Source: Sulfitobacter sp. (GTDB taxonomy: Bacteria > Pseudomonadota > Alphaproteobacteria > Rhodobacterales > Rhodobacteraceae). From it: DNA of 64,000 bases. Made by a program: the position numbers and the translations under genes. Below, one piece after another: positions 17,295 to 25,949 of this stretch; the stretch's first letter is position 1; every line of letters begins with the position of its first letter. Where the stretch lies: contig JAGXHE010000127.1 in assembly GCA_024636445.1 (NCBI GenBank), forward strand, positions 1 through 64,000. Reading direction: 5' to 3'. The notes under the pieces were generated by a model. That model saw nothing but the letters and a program-made list of their open reading frames with translations, was not told where the DNA came from and did not search any database.

Positions 17295-17536
17295 TTCGCC
17301 CCCGGATTTTGCGGTTGTTATAACACTGCCCGCGTCGTGCGCAATATTGTTTCGCCCCGACGCAAGAATCTTGCACTCACGGCGCCAAATTGCGCCTGTT
17401 AGCGCTGCATATCGGTCATGCAATTGCGGGGTTCAATCACAAAGCGCAGATGTCTATATCGAGGTAAGCAAACTGCCATTCACCAATGCGCCCTGACCTA
17501 CTGGGGGTGCCGACAGACCAACCTAAGGGGATCATC

Positions 17537-18544
17537 ATGGGCGAGACACGCAAAACCAAGGTACTGATCATCGGATCAGGCCCCGCAGGCTATACCGCAG
17601 GCGTCTATGCCAGCCGCGCCATGCTGGAGCCGATATTGGTTCAGGGCATCGAACCGGGCGGTCAGCTGACCACCACGACCGAAGTCGAGAACTGGCCCGG
17701 CGACAGCGAAGTGCAAGGCCCCGACCTGATGATCCGCATGGAGGCGCACGCCAAGGCAATGGGCTGCGAAGTCATCGGCGACATCATTTCGTCGGTTGAT
17801 TTCTCGAAACGCCCCTTCGTCGCGCAATCCGACAGCGGCACGGTCTATGTGGCCGATGCGATCATTCTGGCCACCGGTGCACGCGCCAAATGGCTGGGCA
17901 TGGCATCGGAAGAGAAATTCAAAGGCTTCGGCGTCTCTGCCTGCGCCACCTGTGACGGCTTCTTCTATCGCGGTCAGGAAATCGTGGTGATCGGCGGCGG
18001 CAACACCGCCGTGGAAGAAGCGCTGTTCCTGACCAACTTCGCCTCGAAGGTCACGCTGATCCACCGCCGCGATGAATTGCGCGCCGAAATGATCCTGCAA
18101 GACCGCCTGATGAAGAACCCCAAGATCGAAACCCTGTGGTTCCACCAGCTGGAAGAAGTCTATGGCACCGAAAGCCCGCTGGGCGTCGAAGGGGTTAAGG
18201 TTAGAAACGTGAAAACCGGCGCGATCAGCGATATCCCCGCCAAGGGCGTCTTTGTCGCCATCGGCCATGCGCCCTCGAACGAGCTGGTCAAGGACGTGCT
18301 GGAAACCCATATGGGCGGCTATGTGGTGACCAAACCCGACAGCACCGAAACCTCGATCCCCGGTGTCTTTGCCGCGGGTGATCTGACGGACCACAAGTAC
18401 CGCCAGGCCGTGACATCGGCCGGCATGGGCTGCATGGCCGCGCTGGAGGCCGAACGCTGGCTGGCCGAAAACCCCGACACCGACGTGCAAAAAGACACCT
18501 CCCTGCCGCTGGGCTACGGTGCCGAAGTCAAGGAAGGCGCCTGA
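17537..18544 (+). CDS. trxB: Thioredoxin-disulfide reductase
   Basis: A 335-residue low-molecular-weight thioredoxin reductase. The FAD site GSGPAGYTAG lies near 13-22, the redox-active CATC at 136-139, the NADPH site GGGNTAVEEA near 153-162, and the C-terminal GVFAAGDLTD motif follows. It keeps thioredoxin reduced with NADPH. The start at 17537 is supported by AAGGGG six nucleotides upstream; an in-frame upstream ATG (17486) lacks this. A family 1 intergenic repeat begins 16 nt after the stop. Confidence 0.95.
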   Translation: MGETRKTKVLIIGSGPAGYTAGVYASRAMLEPILVQGIEPGGQLTTTTEVENWPGDSEVQGPDLMIRMEAHAKAMGCEVIGDIISSVDFSKRPFVAQSDSGTVYVADAIILATGARAKWLGMASEEKFKGFGVSACATCDGFFYRGQEIVVIGGGNTAVEEALFLTNFASKVTLIHRRDELRAEMILQDRLMKNPKIETLWFHQLEEVYGTESPLGVEGVKVRNVKTGAISDIPAKGVFVAIGHAPSNELVKDVLETHMGGYVVTKPDSTETSIPGVFAAGDLTDHKYRQAVTSAGMGCMAALEAERWLAENPDTDVQKDTSLPLGYGAEVKEGA

Positions 18545-18559
18545 CCCTCGGTGCCTGTC

Positions 18560-18625
18560 CTTCATCTTGCAAGATAAACTCCGGGGGGAAGGCCAAAGGC
18601 CTGGGGGGCTGGCCCCCCTTCCCCC
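18560..18625 (+). repeat. Dispersed intergenic repeat, family 1, copy 1
   Basis: CTTCATCTTGCAAGATAAAC followed by TCCGGGGGG, a GGCCAAAGGCC palindrome and a GGGGGGCTGGCCCCCC palindrome. It shares its head, CTCCGGGG core and palindromes with 42781-42844 and 48588-48656. Lies just after trxB. Confidence 0.7.
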
Positions 18626-18678
18626 GTTGACCACAGGCCCCACCTCGGGCCACTCTGCGCCAGATCAAGGAGCAGTGC

Positions 18679-20343
18679 ATGTCAGACCTCTGGCGCGGCA
18701 ACTGGGCGACCCGCGCCCGCATCGCCACTGGGCTCGCGCTCATGCTCTACGCCTTGCTGCATTTCCTGAACATCGGGCTGGGCCTGTTTTCACCCACATG
18801 GCTCCAGGCCGGACAAGATCTGCGCCAGATTTTCACCCGCAACCCGCTGGGCGAGGCGCTGCTCTACGCCGCTCTTGCCCTGCACGCAGGTCTCGCGCTG
18901 ATGCGCCTGATCGAGCGGCGCAGCCTGCGGATGCCCCTTGCCGAAGCGGTGCAATACACATTCGGCTTTGCCATTCCCCTGCTGCTTCTGACACATATCA
19001 CCTACACGCGCATTGCCCACGAAGTCTACGCGGTGGACGATCAGATGGGCTATCTGATGTATCTGATCTGGGGCACAAAATCAGCGCTGACCCAGACTGT
19101 GCTTTTGCTGATCGTCTGGGTGCACGGCTGTATCGGCCTGCATCTGTGGCTGCGCGGGCGGGCATGGTGGCGGCGTAATACGCATCTTTTGACCGGGCTG
19201 GCCGTGCTGGTGCCAACCTTTGCACTGGCCGGGTTTGTCACCGAAAGCCGTCACCTGCATCTGGCGGCCCAGAATGAAGACACCCGGCTGAACATGCTGG
19301 ACGCCTATAATTTCCCCGACCCCGCAGAATTCGCGGATCTGATCCGCATCGACGCGGCGCTGTATTGGGGCTTTGTCGTGGTTTTGGGGGTCGCACTGAC
19401 GACCCACCTTGCGCTGCGACTGAATTCGCGGCGCACCAGCGTGCGGATCACCTACACCGACGGCCCGACGATCACCGCCCGTCTGGGGCAGACCCTGTTG
19501 GAAATGTCGCGCGAGGCGAGTGTGCCGCATACCGCACTGTGCGGCGGCAAGGGGCGCTGCACCACCTGCCGCGTGATGATCGAGGGAGACGTCGAAAACC
19601 TGCCACCGCCCTCGGACGCCGAAGCAAGCAGCTTGCAGGCGGTTGGGGCTGCGCCCGGTGCGCGGCTGGCCTGTCAGTTGAAACCTGACCAACCGATGAC
19701 CGTTCACCGGGTTTTTGCCAGCGGCGGCAGGGCTGCGCGCGGCCCTGCCACTCAGGGACAGGAACGCACACTCGCCATCCTGTTTCTGGATATGCGCGGC
19801 TTTACCGCGCGCACCGCAGGGCAACTGCCCTATGATGTGGTGTTTTTGCTCAACCGGTTCTTTGACGCGGTGGTGCCTGCGGTGACAGCGTCGGGCGGCA
19901 AGGTCGACAAATATCTGGGCGACGGGTTTCTGGCCCTGTTCGAGACGCACGACACGGCGTCCTCGGCGCAGGCAGGTCTAAGCGCCGCCGCAGGGATCGG
20001 ACGCGCGCTGGATGCGTTCAACGCCGGGCTCGCAGCCGAAGGCGCGCCGCCCGTGGGCATCGGCATCGGGTTGCATCTGGGCAACGTCGTGCTGGGCGAA
20101 ATCGGTGCCGCAGGCCACGCGCCGCGCACGCTGATCGGTGACGCGGTCAATGCCGCCAGCCGACTTGAAGCGCAGACCAAAGTGATGAAGGTCGAACTTC
20201 TGATCAGCGCCGCCGTGCTCGAGGCCGCAGGCATTGAACCTCCCGATGGGTTGGTCTCGCTTAGCTTGCGGGGCGTCAAGGAGAGCTTGGACGCGCTGCC
20301 CGTGGCCAAGGCTACCGATGCGCCCCAAAATCCGAGTTCCTGA
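18679..20343 (+). CDS. Class III adenylate cyclase with six-helix membrane anchor and [2Fe-2S] ferredoxin domain
   Basis: A 554-residue three-part protein. Residues 1-250 hold about six hydrophobic helices (near 12-34, 56-76, 90-110, 134-156, 172-190, 228-246) with histidines H28, H69, H106, H114, H149 and H155 placed as in b-haem membrane anchors. Residues 253-345 are a plant-type ferredoxin domain with C288, C294, C297 and C332. Residues 363-550 are a class III cyclase with metal-binding D371 (FLDMRGFT) and D415 (LGDGFLALF), and N491 and R495 in GDAVNAASRLE. The architecture resembles CyaC of Sinorhizobium meliloti, described as quinone-responsive. It likely couples quinone or redox state to cAMP. 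A strong AAGGAG site precedes the ATG. Confidence 0.85.
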   Translation: MSDLWRGNWATRARIATGLALMLYALLHFLNIGLGLFSPTWLQAGQDLRQIFTRNPLGEALLYAALALHAGLALMRLIERRSLRMPLAEAVQYTFGFAIPLLLLTHITYTRIAHEVYAVDDQMGYLMYLIWGTKSALTQTVLLLIVWVHGCIGLHLWLRGRAWWRRNTHLLTGLAVLVPTFALAGFVTESRHLHLAAQNEDTRLNMLDAYNFPDPAEFADLIRIDAALYWGFVVVLGVALTTHLALRLNSRRTSVRITYTDGPTITARLGQTLLEMSREASVPHTALCGGKGRCTTCRVMIEGDVENLPPPSDAEASSLQAVGAAPGARLACQLKPDQPMTVHRVFASGGRAARGPATQGQERTLAILFLDMRGFTARTAGQLPYDVVFLLNRFFDAVVPAVTASGGKVDKYLGDGFLALFETHDTASSAQAGLSAAAGIGRALDAFNAGLAAEGAPPVGIGIGLHLGNVVLGEIGAAGHAPRTLIGDAVNAASRLEAQTKVMKVELLISAAVLEAAGIEPPDGLVSLSLRGVKESLDALPVAKATDAPQNPSS

Positions 20344-20574
20344 TCACCCAGTCATGAACCCAGCACATGCCCGTGCTGCAACGATCTCCAAAAACGCCAT
20401 TTCCAAGCAAAATGACCCAAAATAGCCATCCAAAAGGGGAATTTGTGCCGAATTTGCGTCATATGCGATCTCGTACACGCACTGTATCTGGACGCCTCGC
20501 GCCCGGCCCGCTATTGCGCCTCAAGAGCACGCCCCTTGGGGGTCGCTACCAACCGTTGACCGAAAGTAATCTTC

Positions 20575-22293
20575 ATGCCAATGCCGAATAATCTCGCCCC
20601 TATTCCCGAACTCTACGTTTCCTACGATTCAGCTCAAAAGCTCAAGCACGAGGCGGCCCAACTGGTCAGCCACGACATGACCCCACGTCAGATTTGCGAC
20701 CTTGAATTGTTGATGAATGGTGGTTTCAACCCGCTCAAGGGCTTCTTGTCCGAAGTGGATTACAACGGCGTCGTGGAAAACATGCGCCTTGCCGATGGCA
20801 GCCTGTGGCCAATGCCAATCACCCTCGACGTCGGTGAAGCCTTTGCGGAAAAGCTGGAACTCGGACAGGATATTGCCCTGCGCGACCAGGAAGGCGTGAT
20901 TCTCGCGACCATGACCGTCACCGACCGCTGGGAGCCGAACAAGGCGAACGAGGCCGAAAAGGTCTTTGGGGCTGACGACGACAAGCATCCTGCCGTGAAC
21001 TACCTGCACAATCAGGCGGGCAAAATCTATCTGGGTGGTCCGATCACCGGCATCCAGCAGCCTGTTCACTACGATTTCCGCGCCCGCCGCGACACGCCCA
21101 ACGAATTGCGCAGCTATTTCCGCAAGATGGGCTGGCGCAAGGTGGTTGCATTTCAAACCCGCAACCCGCTGCACCGCGCCCACCAGGAGCTGACGTTCCG
21201 CGCCGCGCGCGAGGCACAGGCCAACCTGCTGATCCACCCCGTCGTCGGTCTGACCAAACCGGGCGACGTCGATCACTTTACCCGCGTGCGCTGCTACGAG
21301 GCTGTGCTGGACAAGTACCCATCGGCCACCACATCCATGTCGCTGCTGAACCTGGCCATGCGAATGGCAGGCCCACGCGAGGCCGTATGGCACGGTCTGA
21401 TCCGCAAGAACCACGGCTGCACGCATTTCATCGTCGGCCGCGACCATGCAGGCCCCGGTGCAAATTCCAAGGGCGAAGATTTCTACGGCCCCTATGATGC
21501 GCAGGACCTGTTCCGCGAGCATCAAGAGGAAATGGGCATCGAAATGGTCGATTTCAAACACATGGTCTGGGTGCAGGAACGCGCCCAGTACGAGGCCATG
21601 GACGAGATCGAAGACAAGGACGACGTCACCATCCTGAACATTTCGGGCACCGAATTGCGCCGCCGTCTGCAAGAAGGTCTGGAAATCCCCGAGTGGTTCT
21701 CCTTCCCCGAAGTGGTCAAGGAGTTGCGCCGCACCAAGCCGCCGCGGTCCAAGCAGGGCTTTACCGTGTTCTTCACCGGCTTTTCCGGCTCGGGCAAATC
21801 CACCATCGCCAACGCGCTGATGGTCAAGCTGATGGAAATGGGTGGCCGTCCCGTTACTCTGCTGGACGGCGATCTGGTGCGCAAGAACCTCAGCTCCGAG
21901 CTGGGTTTCTCGAAAGAGCACCGCGATCTGAACATCCGTCGCATCGGCTATGTGGCGTCGGAAATCACCAAGAACGGCGGTATAGCAATCTGTGCGCCGA
22001 TCGCGCCCTACGGCACGACCCGCCGCGCCGTGCGTGAAGACATCGAAGCGTTCGGCGCCTTCGTCGAAGTGCACGTCGCCACCACGATCGAAGAGTGCGA
22101 GCGTCGCGACCGAAAGGGCCTGTACAAGCTGGCGCGCGAAGGCAAGATCAAGGAATTCACCGGCATCTCCGACCCCTATGACGTGCCGGAAAACCCTGAA
22201 ATCCGCCTGCAGACCGAGAACATCGAGGTGGACAACTGCGCCCACCAGGTTCTGCTGAAACTTGAAAGCATGGGTCTAATCGCCGCTGATTGA
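20575..22293 (+). CDS. Bifunctional sulfate adenylyltransferase/adenylylsulfate kinase
   Basis: A 572-residue fusion. Residues 1 to about 390 are ATP sulfurylase with QTRNPLHRAH at 194-203 (the HxxH nucleotidyl-transfer site) and GRDHAG at 288-293. Residues about 395-572 are APS kinase with the Walker A GFSGSGKST at 402-410, LLDGDLVR and the FTGISDPY segment. Together they activate sulfate to APS and then PAPS in the cytoplasm, for assimilation or sulfation. Both active sites look intact. It stands as a single gene with a strong terminator behind it. Two in-frame ATGs, 20575 and 20581, are possible starts. Confidence 0.95.
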   Translation: MPMPNNLAPIPELYVSYDSAQKLKHEAAQLVSHDMTPRQICDLELLMNGGFNPLKGFLSEVDYNGVVENMRLADGSLWPMPITLDVGEAFAEKLELGQDIALRDQEGVILATMTVTDRWEPNKANEAEKVFGADDDKHPAVNYLHNQAGKIYLGGPITGIQQPVHYDFRARRDTPNELRSYFRKMGWRKVVAFQTRNPLHRAHQELTFRAAREAQANLLIHPVVGLTKPGDVDHFTRVRCYEAVLDKYPSATTSMSLLNLAMRMAGPREAVWHGLIRKNHGCTHFIVGRDHAGPGANSKGEDFYGPYDAQDLFREHQEEMGIEMVDFKHMVWVQERAQYEAMDEIEDKDDVTILNISGTELRRRLQEGLEIPEWFSFPEVVKELRRTKPPRSKQGFTVFFTGFSGSGKSTIANALMVKLMEMGGRPVTLLDGDLVRKNLSSELGFSKEHRDLNIRRIGYVASEITKNGGIAICAPIAPYGTTRRAVREDIEAFGAFVEVHVATTIEECERRDRKGLYKLAREGKIKEFTGISDPYDVPENPEIRLQTENIEVDNCAHQVLLKLESMGLIAAD

Positions 22294-22316
22294 GGCGCAG
22301 GCGTTCTAGCAACGCG

Positions 22317-22350
22317 AAAAAGGCCCCGCTGTCACCGGCGGGGCCTTTTT
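22317..22350. terminator. Rho-independent terminator after the sat-cysC fusion
   Basis: AAAAAGGCCCCGC and GCGGGGCCTTTTT form a 13-bp perfect inverted repeat with an 8-nt loop. A-tract and T-tract on both sides allow bidirectional termination, serving also the convergent glycosyltransferase gene. Confidence 0.95.
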
Positions 22351-22374
22351 GTTTGGGCCAAACCAGTGCTGCGA

Positions 22375-23220
22375 TCAGACCCCGTCACGCAGCATCTGCG
22401 CTGCGGCCTGTTCATAATCCGACCAGCCCACCGCCTGCGCCTTGGCGCGCAGCAAAGCAGGCCGCATCGCGTCATAGAGATCGGCATCAGCACGTGCGAT
22501 GGCCGCCAGAATTTCGGCCTTGGTGGTGCAGACGATCATCGCGTCTGCGTCGAAATAGTCGGTGACATTCGGCGCGCCCCAGTAGATCGGCACCGTCTCA
22601 CACAGCAGCGCATCGACCAGCTTTTCGCTAAAGTATCCCCCCGCCCGCATGTTCTCGATCACCACCGAAAACCGGAACGGCGCCAGTCCTTCGTGCTTGT
22701 GCTCGAACGGCGCATAACCGCGCCCCATAAGAGCTAGGCCGCTGGTGGACTCGGCCACCTCGTGACGCAGCTTGTGGCCCTCCAGATCGCGCCGGTTGGA
22801 TGCAATCAGCGAAACATCGTCGGTTTTGCCTAGATCCAGCGTTTCCCATTCCGGCACCCATGTGCGCGCCGCCGTCAGGAACCGTGCATTGGGCGCGCTG
22901 CGCAACAGGCTGGGATCGTGGGTGAAAATCCGGTGATAGCGCCAGTGCGTCCAACGCAAGATCCGCAGATGGCGGGCGTGAATGGCGCGCGGCTCGACCA
23001 CCATCACGCTGACTTGCGCCGTCACGCCAAAGGGCCGCAGGTGCATCGACGTCTTGGGGTAGACCAGCAGGTGATCCTCTGCGCCCAGATCAGCGACCGT
23101 TCCGCTGCTTAGCTCCGCGGGGCGGCCAACCGGCCAATGCAACATGTTCAACGGCAGATCGGCCACGCGCTTTGCGATACCGGTGCCATAGGGCAGAACC
23201 GCGATCGCGCCCTTAGTCAT
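22375..23220 (-). CDS. Glycosyltransferase family 10 (alpha-1,3-fucosyltransferase)-like protein
   Basis: A 281-residue protein whose C-terminal half fits GT10: SNRRDLEGH at 141-149, FRFSVVIENM at 182-191 with the conserved E-N pair, YFSEKLVDALL at 196-206 and VPIYWGAPNVTDYF at 210-223, the GDP-sugar binding core. No signal peptide or membrane segment is seen, so it probably acts on a cytoplasmic lipid- or nucleotide-linked glycan. The acceptor is unknown, and no other glycan genes are nearby. Its start overlaps the stop of the phzF-like gene by 8 nt, suggesting co-translation with an unrelated-looking enzyme. Confidence 0.78.
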   Translation of the reverse strand: MTKGAIAVLPYGTGIAKRVADLPLNMLHWPVGRPAELSSGTVADLGAEDHLLVYPKTSMHLRPFGVTAQVSVMVVEPRAIHARHLRILRWTHWRYHRIFTHDPSLLRSAPNARFLTAARTWVPEWETLDLGKTDDVSLIASNRRDLEGHKLRHEVAESTSGLALMGRGYAPFEHKHEGLAPFRFSVVIENMRAGGYFSEKLVDALLCETVPIYWGAPNVTDYFDADAMIVCTTKAEILAAIARADADLYDAMRPALLRAKAQAVGWSDYEQAAAQMLRDGV

Positions 23221-24088
23221 GCGGCAAATTCACAGTCCCAGACATCAGCACAAACCCGTCGCCCGCCACCTCGACACCGGTGATGGCGTCGCGCGGGCCC
23301 AGCACACGCACCTGCGCCTGACCCGGTCGCCCCATGCCGTGCCCCTGTTCGGCGGTTAATTCGGGCACCTCGATCAGCCCATGTGACCATAGGTAGGCGG
23401 CCATCGCACCGGTGGCCGACCCAGTGAACGGATCTTCGCGCGGGCTGGGCGGGGCCAACAGCAGCCGCGCGGCGGTGTCGCCTGCGTCAGTAAATCCGTC
23501 CAGCGCGCACCAGAACGGCTCCATCATGTCGGTGCCGGCACCCAGCGACACGGCCAGATCGGTCAGCGCCTTGGGGTTCAGCTGCAACCGCTCCAGGGTC
23601 GCGCGGTCTTTCAGGACGGTGATGACAAAGGGCAGCCCGGTGCTGACCAATTGCGGCGGGCTGACGATGTCGCCTGCCGTCACGCCGCCAACCGCAGCCA
23701 CCATTTCGGGATCGACAAGCGCGCCAAACTGCGGAGCCACCTGCGTCATCGTCACCCGATTGCCCTGTACCGTCACCGGCACCAGCCCAGCGCCGGTTTC
23801 CAGCACCAACGAGCCGTCTGCGATCAGCCCGCGCGACCGCATCGCAGCCACGGTTGCAATGGTGGGATGCCCGGCAAAGGGGATTTCGCGGCTGGCGAGA
23901 AAATATCGCACCCGCACATCCGCCACGTCCGACGGGCCGGTAAACGTACATTCCACCAGTGAGGTCTCGCGCACGTAGGCCGTGCAGGTCTCAGCGCTCA
24001 GTCCCGCGCCCTGATGCACCACAGCGCAGCCATTGCCGCCAAAAGCACGGTCGGTGAACGCATCCACCCAGTCAAAATCGTAAGTCAT
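23213..24088 (-). CDS. PhzF family isomerase/epimerase-like protein
   Basis: A 291-residue protein of the PhzF family (diaminopimelate epimerase fold). The catalytic Glu46 lies in ETSLVECTF, FAGHPTIAT is at 71-79, and the C-terminal DPFTGSATGAMAAYL stretch is the second conserved block. Many PhzF-like proteins are isomerases of unknown substrate and only a few act in phenazine synthesis; no other phz gene is present. ATG 24088 was chosen over 24115 because GGGGA precedes it and the family begins near here (YDFDWVDAF). Confidence 0.87.
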   Translation of the reverse strand: MTYDFDWVDAFTDRAFGGNGCAVVHQGAGLSAETCTAYVRETSLVECTFTGPSDVADVRVRYFLASREIPFAGHPTIATVAAMRSRGLIADGSLVLETGAGLVPVTVQGNRVTMTQVAPQFGALVDPEMVAAVGGVTAGDIVSPPQLVSTGLPFVITVLKDRATLERLQLNPKALTDLAVSLGAGTDMMEPFWCALDGFTDAGDTAARLLLAPPSPREDPFTGSATGAMAAYLWSHGLIEVPELTAEQGHGMGRPGQAQVRVLGPRDAITGVEVAGDGFVLMSGTVNLPHD

Positions 24089-24280
24089 GTCATCCCCGCC
24101 AAGATCATCTTGCACCTGAGACAGCGCTGAAGCGCTATCTCGAAGCGTACCTTAGGTGGCTGGGGGAATGTCAGAAAGACGCAAGTTGTTGACGGCGCTG
24201 CAAAACGCGTCAAAAGCGCGAACTGGCGAAATCAATAAGCCGATGCTGCCGACCCATATAGAGCCAGCAGCGCCGTTTTT

Positions 24281-24502
24281 TCAGTGCACCGCTTGGGGTG
24301 CCAGATCGTTTTGCCGCGCCAGCACAAAGGCCATCTTGCGGTCTGCGACCAATGCAATCTGTGTTCCTTGCGCGTCGTGGACGGCATAAAGCTGCTCAAG
24401 CCCTTCGGCCTGTTCCTGCACCTCTTCCGGCAAATCGCTTACTTCAATGGTTTTGACGTAGACGATGTTGCTTTTGGGTTCTGCGTCGAATGGCGTTTCC
24501 AT
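24281..24502 (-). CDS. DUF1150 family protein
   Basis: A 73-residue small acidic protein (KTIEVSDLPEEV, YAVHDAQGTQIALVADRKMAFVLARQNDLAPQAVH) matching the DUF1150 family of alphaproteobacteria. Its position 4 nt after the Hsp20 stop is characteristic and suggests a joint heat-shock role, but no function is known. It probably shares the sigma-32-like promoter upstream of the Hsp20 gene. Confidence 0.85.
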   Translation of the reverse strand: METPFDAEPKSNIVYVKTIEVSDLPEEVQEQAEGLEQLYAVHDAQGTQIALVADRKMAFVLARQNDLAPQAVH

Positions 24503-24506
24503 GTGG

Positions 24507-24920
24507 TTACCCTTTCCGAATGCTGATGGTCTGAACGACTGTTTCGGGTTTGGAACGTGTCAGATCGACATGCAGCAGCCCGTTTTCGATGATCGCGTCT
24601 CCAACCTCAACGCTGTCGGCCAGCACAAAGGTCCGTTGAAATTGCCGCGCAGCGATGCCGCGATGCAAAAATACACGTCCGTCGCCGTCATCAGTCTGAC
24701 GTCCTCGGATCACCAGCGTGCGGTCCTCGACCGTGATTTGCAGATCGTTCTCGGCAAATCCGGCCACCGCAAGCGTGATGCGATAGGAAAAGTCCGAAGT
24801 CTGTTCGATATTGAAAGGCGGATAGCCTTCGTTGCCGGATTTGGCCGTGCGTTCCAGCAGGCGTTCCAACTGCTCGAACCCCAACATATGCGGGTGCGAG
24901 CCGAGAGTCATTTTCGTCAT
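24507..24920 (-). CDS. Small heat shock protein, Hsp20/IbpA family
   Basis: A 137-residue alpha-crystallin-type chaperone. The N-terminal FEQLERLLER helix is followed by YPPFNIEQTSDFSYRITLAVAGF, the ITVEDRTLVIRGRQ strand region, and a conserved L-x-V-x-L-type element (NGLLHVDLTR). It holds unfolding proteins as an ATP-independent holdase. It heads a two-gene operon with the DUF1150 gene. A sigma-32-like promoter lies 68-96 nt upstream (24988-25016). Confidence 0.92.
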   Translation of the reverse strand: MTKMTLGSHPHMLGFEQLERLLERTAKSGNEGYPPFNIEQTSDFSYRITLAVAGFAENDLQITVEDRTLVIRGRQTDDGDGRVFLHRGIAARQFQRTFVLADSVEVGDAIIENGLLHVDLTRSKPETVVQTISIRKG

Positions 24921-24987
24921 TGCGACACGTCCTTATCAGATCAAGCGACAGTCATTTGCGGCCCCTTATGGCAACCGCTAGTCTAGA

Positions 24988-25016
24988 ATATGGGAAGAAT
25001 TGCGCCGCCAGACAAG
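24988..25016 (-). promoter_or_regulatory. Sigma-32 (RpoH)-like promoter for the Hsp20 operon
   Basis: On the minus strand CTTGTC (25011-25016) and CCCATAT (24988-24994) are separated by 16 nt, close to the alphaproteobacterial RpoH pattern CTTG...CCCATNT with 17-18 nt after CTTG. It would give a 5' leader of about 60 nt. Confidence 0.55.
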
Positions 25017-25164
25017 AGGCCCGCGCCCCAAGAGCGTGCCGCTTTGATAAAAATGCGGCAATTTTAACGATTCAGTGTCCCTGTTCAGCACGCACTAACC
25101 CTATGCGTAGAGGGTGGCATCGCTTATGTATGAAGCTCCTCAGCCAGCCGGGAATCAACGATCC

Positions 25165-25389
25165 ATGAATGCGCCCTCAGACCTTTCGATGAAGAACGAC
25201 GACGTATTGCGCGTCGAGTTGGAAGTGTTCCGTCGCGAGCATCGCGATCTCGATGAGGCGATTACCGCAATGAACCAGCGCGGCACATCCGACCCGCTGA
25301 CGCTGCAACGGCTGAAAAAGCGCAAGCTGCGACTCAAAGACATCATCGCCACGCTCGAAGACCGCCTGACGCCCGACATCCTCGCCTGA
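25165..25389 (+). CDS. YdcH family protein (DUF465)
   Basis: A 74-residue helical protein of the YdcH family: VELEVFRREHRDLDEAITAM followed by LTLQRLKKRKLRLKDIIATLEDRLTPDILA. Families of this size are often found near purE in Rhodobacterales. Function is unknown. The start at 25165 was taken because the family N-terminus (MNAPSDLS) begins there and a GGGAA lies 10 nt upstream; an ATG at 25126 is possible. Confidence 0.8.
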   Translation: MNAPSDLSMKNDDVLRVELEVFRREHRDLDEAITAMNQRGTSDPLTLQRLKKRKLRLKDIIATLEDRLTPDILA

Positions 25390-25454
25390 GCCTTGCCCCG
25401 CCGGATCAGGCCCTTATAAGTCCCTGACTGAACTGCAATACGCGAGGGCGCTTG

Positions 25455-25949
25455 ATGACGGACCAATCCCCCAAAGTCGGCATTATCATGGGCAGCCAGT
25501 CCGACTGGCCGACCATGCGCGAAGCTGCACAGATGCTGGATGATCTGGGCATTGCATTTGAAACCCGCATCGTGTCGGCCCACCGCACGCCCGACCGGCT
25601 GTGGGACTACGGCAAGACCGCCGTAGATCGCGGATTGCAGGTGATCATCGCGGGTGCGGGCGGTGCGGCGCATCTGCCCGGCATGATGGCGTCAAAAACC
25701 CGTGTTCCGGTGGTCGGCGTTCCGGTCCTGACCAAGGCGCTTTCGGGCGTCGATTCGCTTTATTCCATTCTGCAGATGCCCCGCGGCTTTCCCGTGGCGA
25801 CCATGGCCATCGGCGCTGCGGGTGCTGCGAACGCGGGGCTTATGGCAGCTGGTATCCTTGCCCTGAACGATCCCGCTCTGGCCGCGCGGCTGGACCAATG
25901 GCGCGCCGATCTGTCGGCCTCTATCCCGGAAGAGCCCAGCGATGACTGA
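25455..25949 (+). CDS. purE: 5-(carboxyamino)imidazole ribonucleotide mutase
   Basis: A 164-residue class I PurE. Conserved blocks are GSQSDWPTM near 12-20, [12 protein letters not shown], and [11 protein letters not shown]. It converts N5-CAIR to CAIR in purine synthesis. It is coupled to purK by an 8-nt overlap. Confidence 0.96.
   Translation: MTDQSPKVGIIMGSQSDWPTMREAAQMLDDLGIAFETRIVSAHRTPDRLWDYGKTAVDRGLQVIIAGAGGAAHLPGMMASKTRVPVVGVPVLTKALSGVDSLYSILQMPRGFPVATMAIGAAGAANAGLMAAGILALNDPALAARLDQWRADLSASIPEEPSDD

Noticed and set aside
20629-22245. Open frame of 538 codons opposite the sat-cysC fusion
   Set aside because: Antisense shadow of a conserved fusion enzyme.
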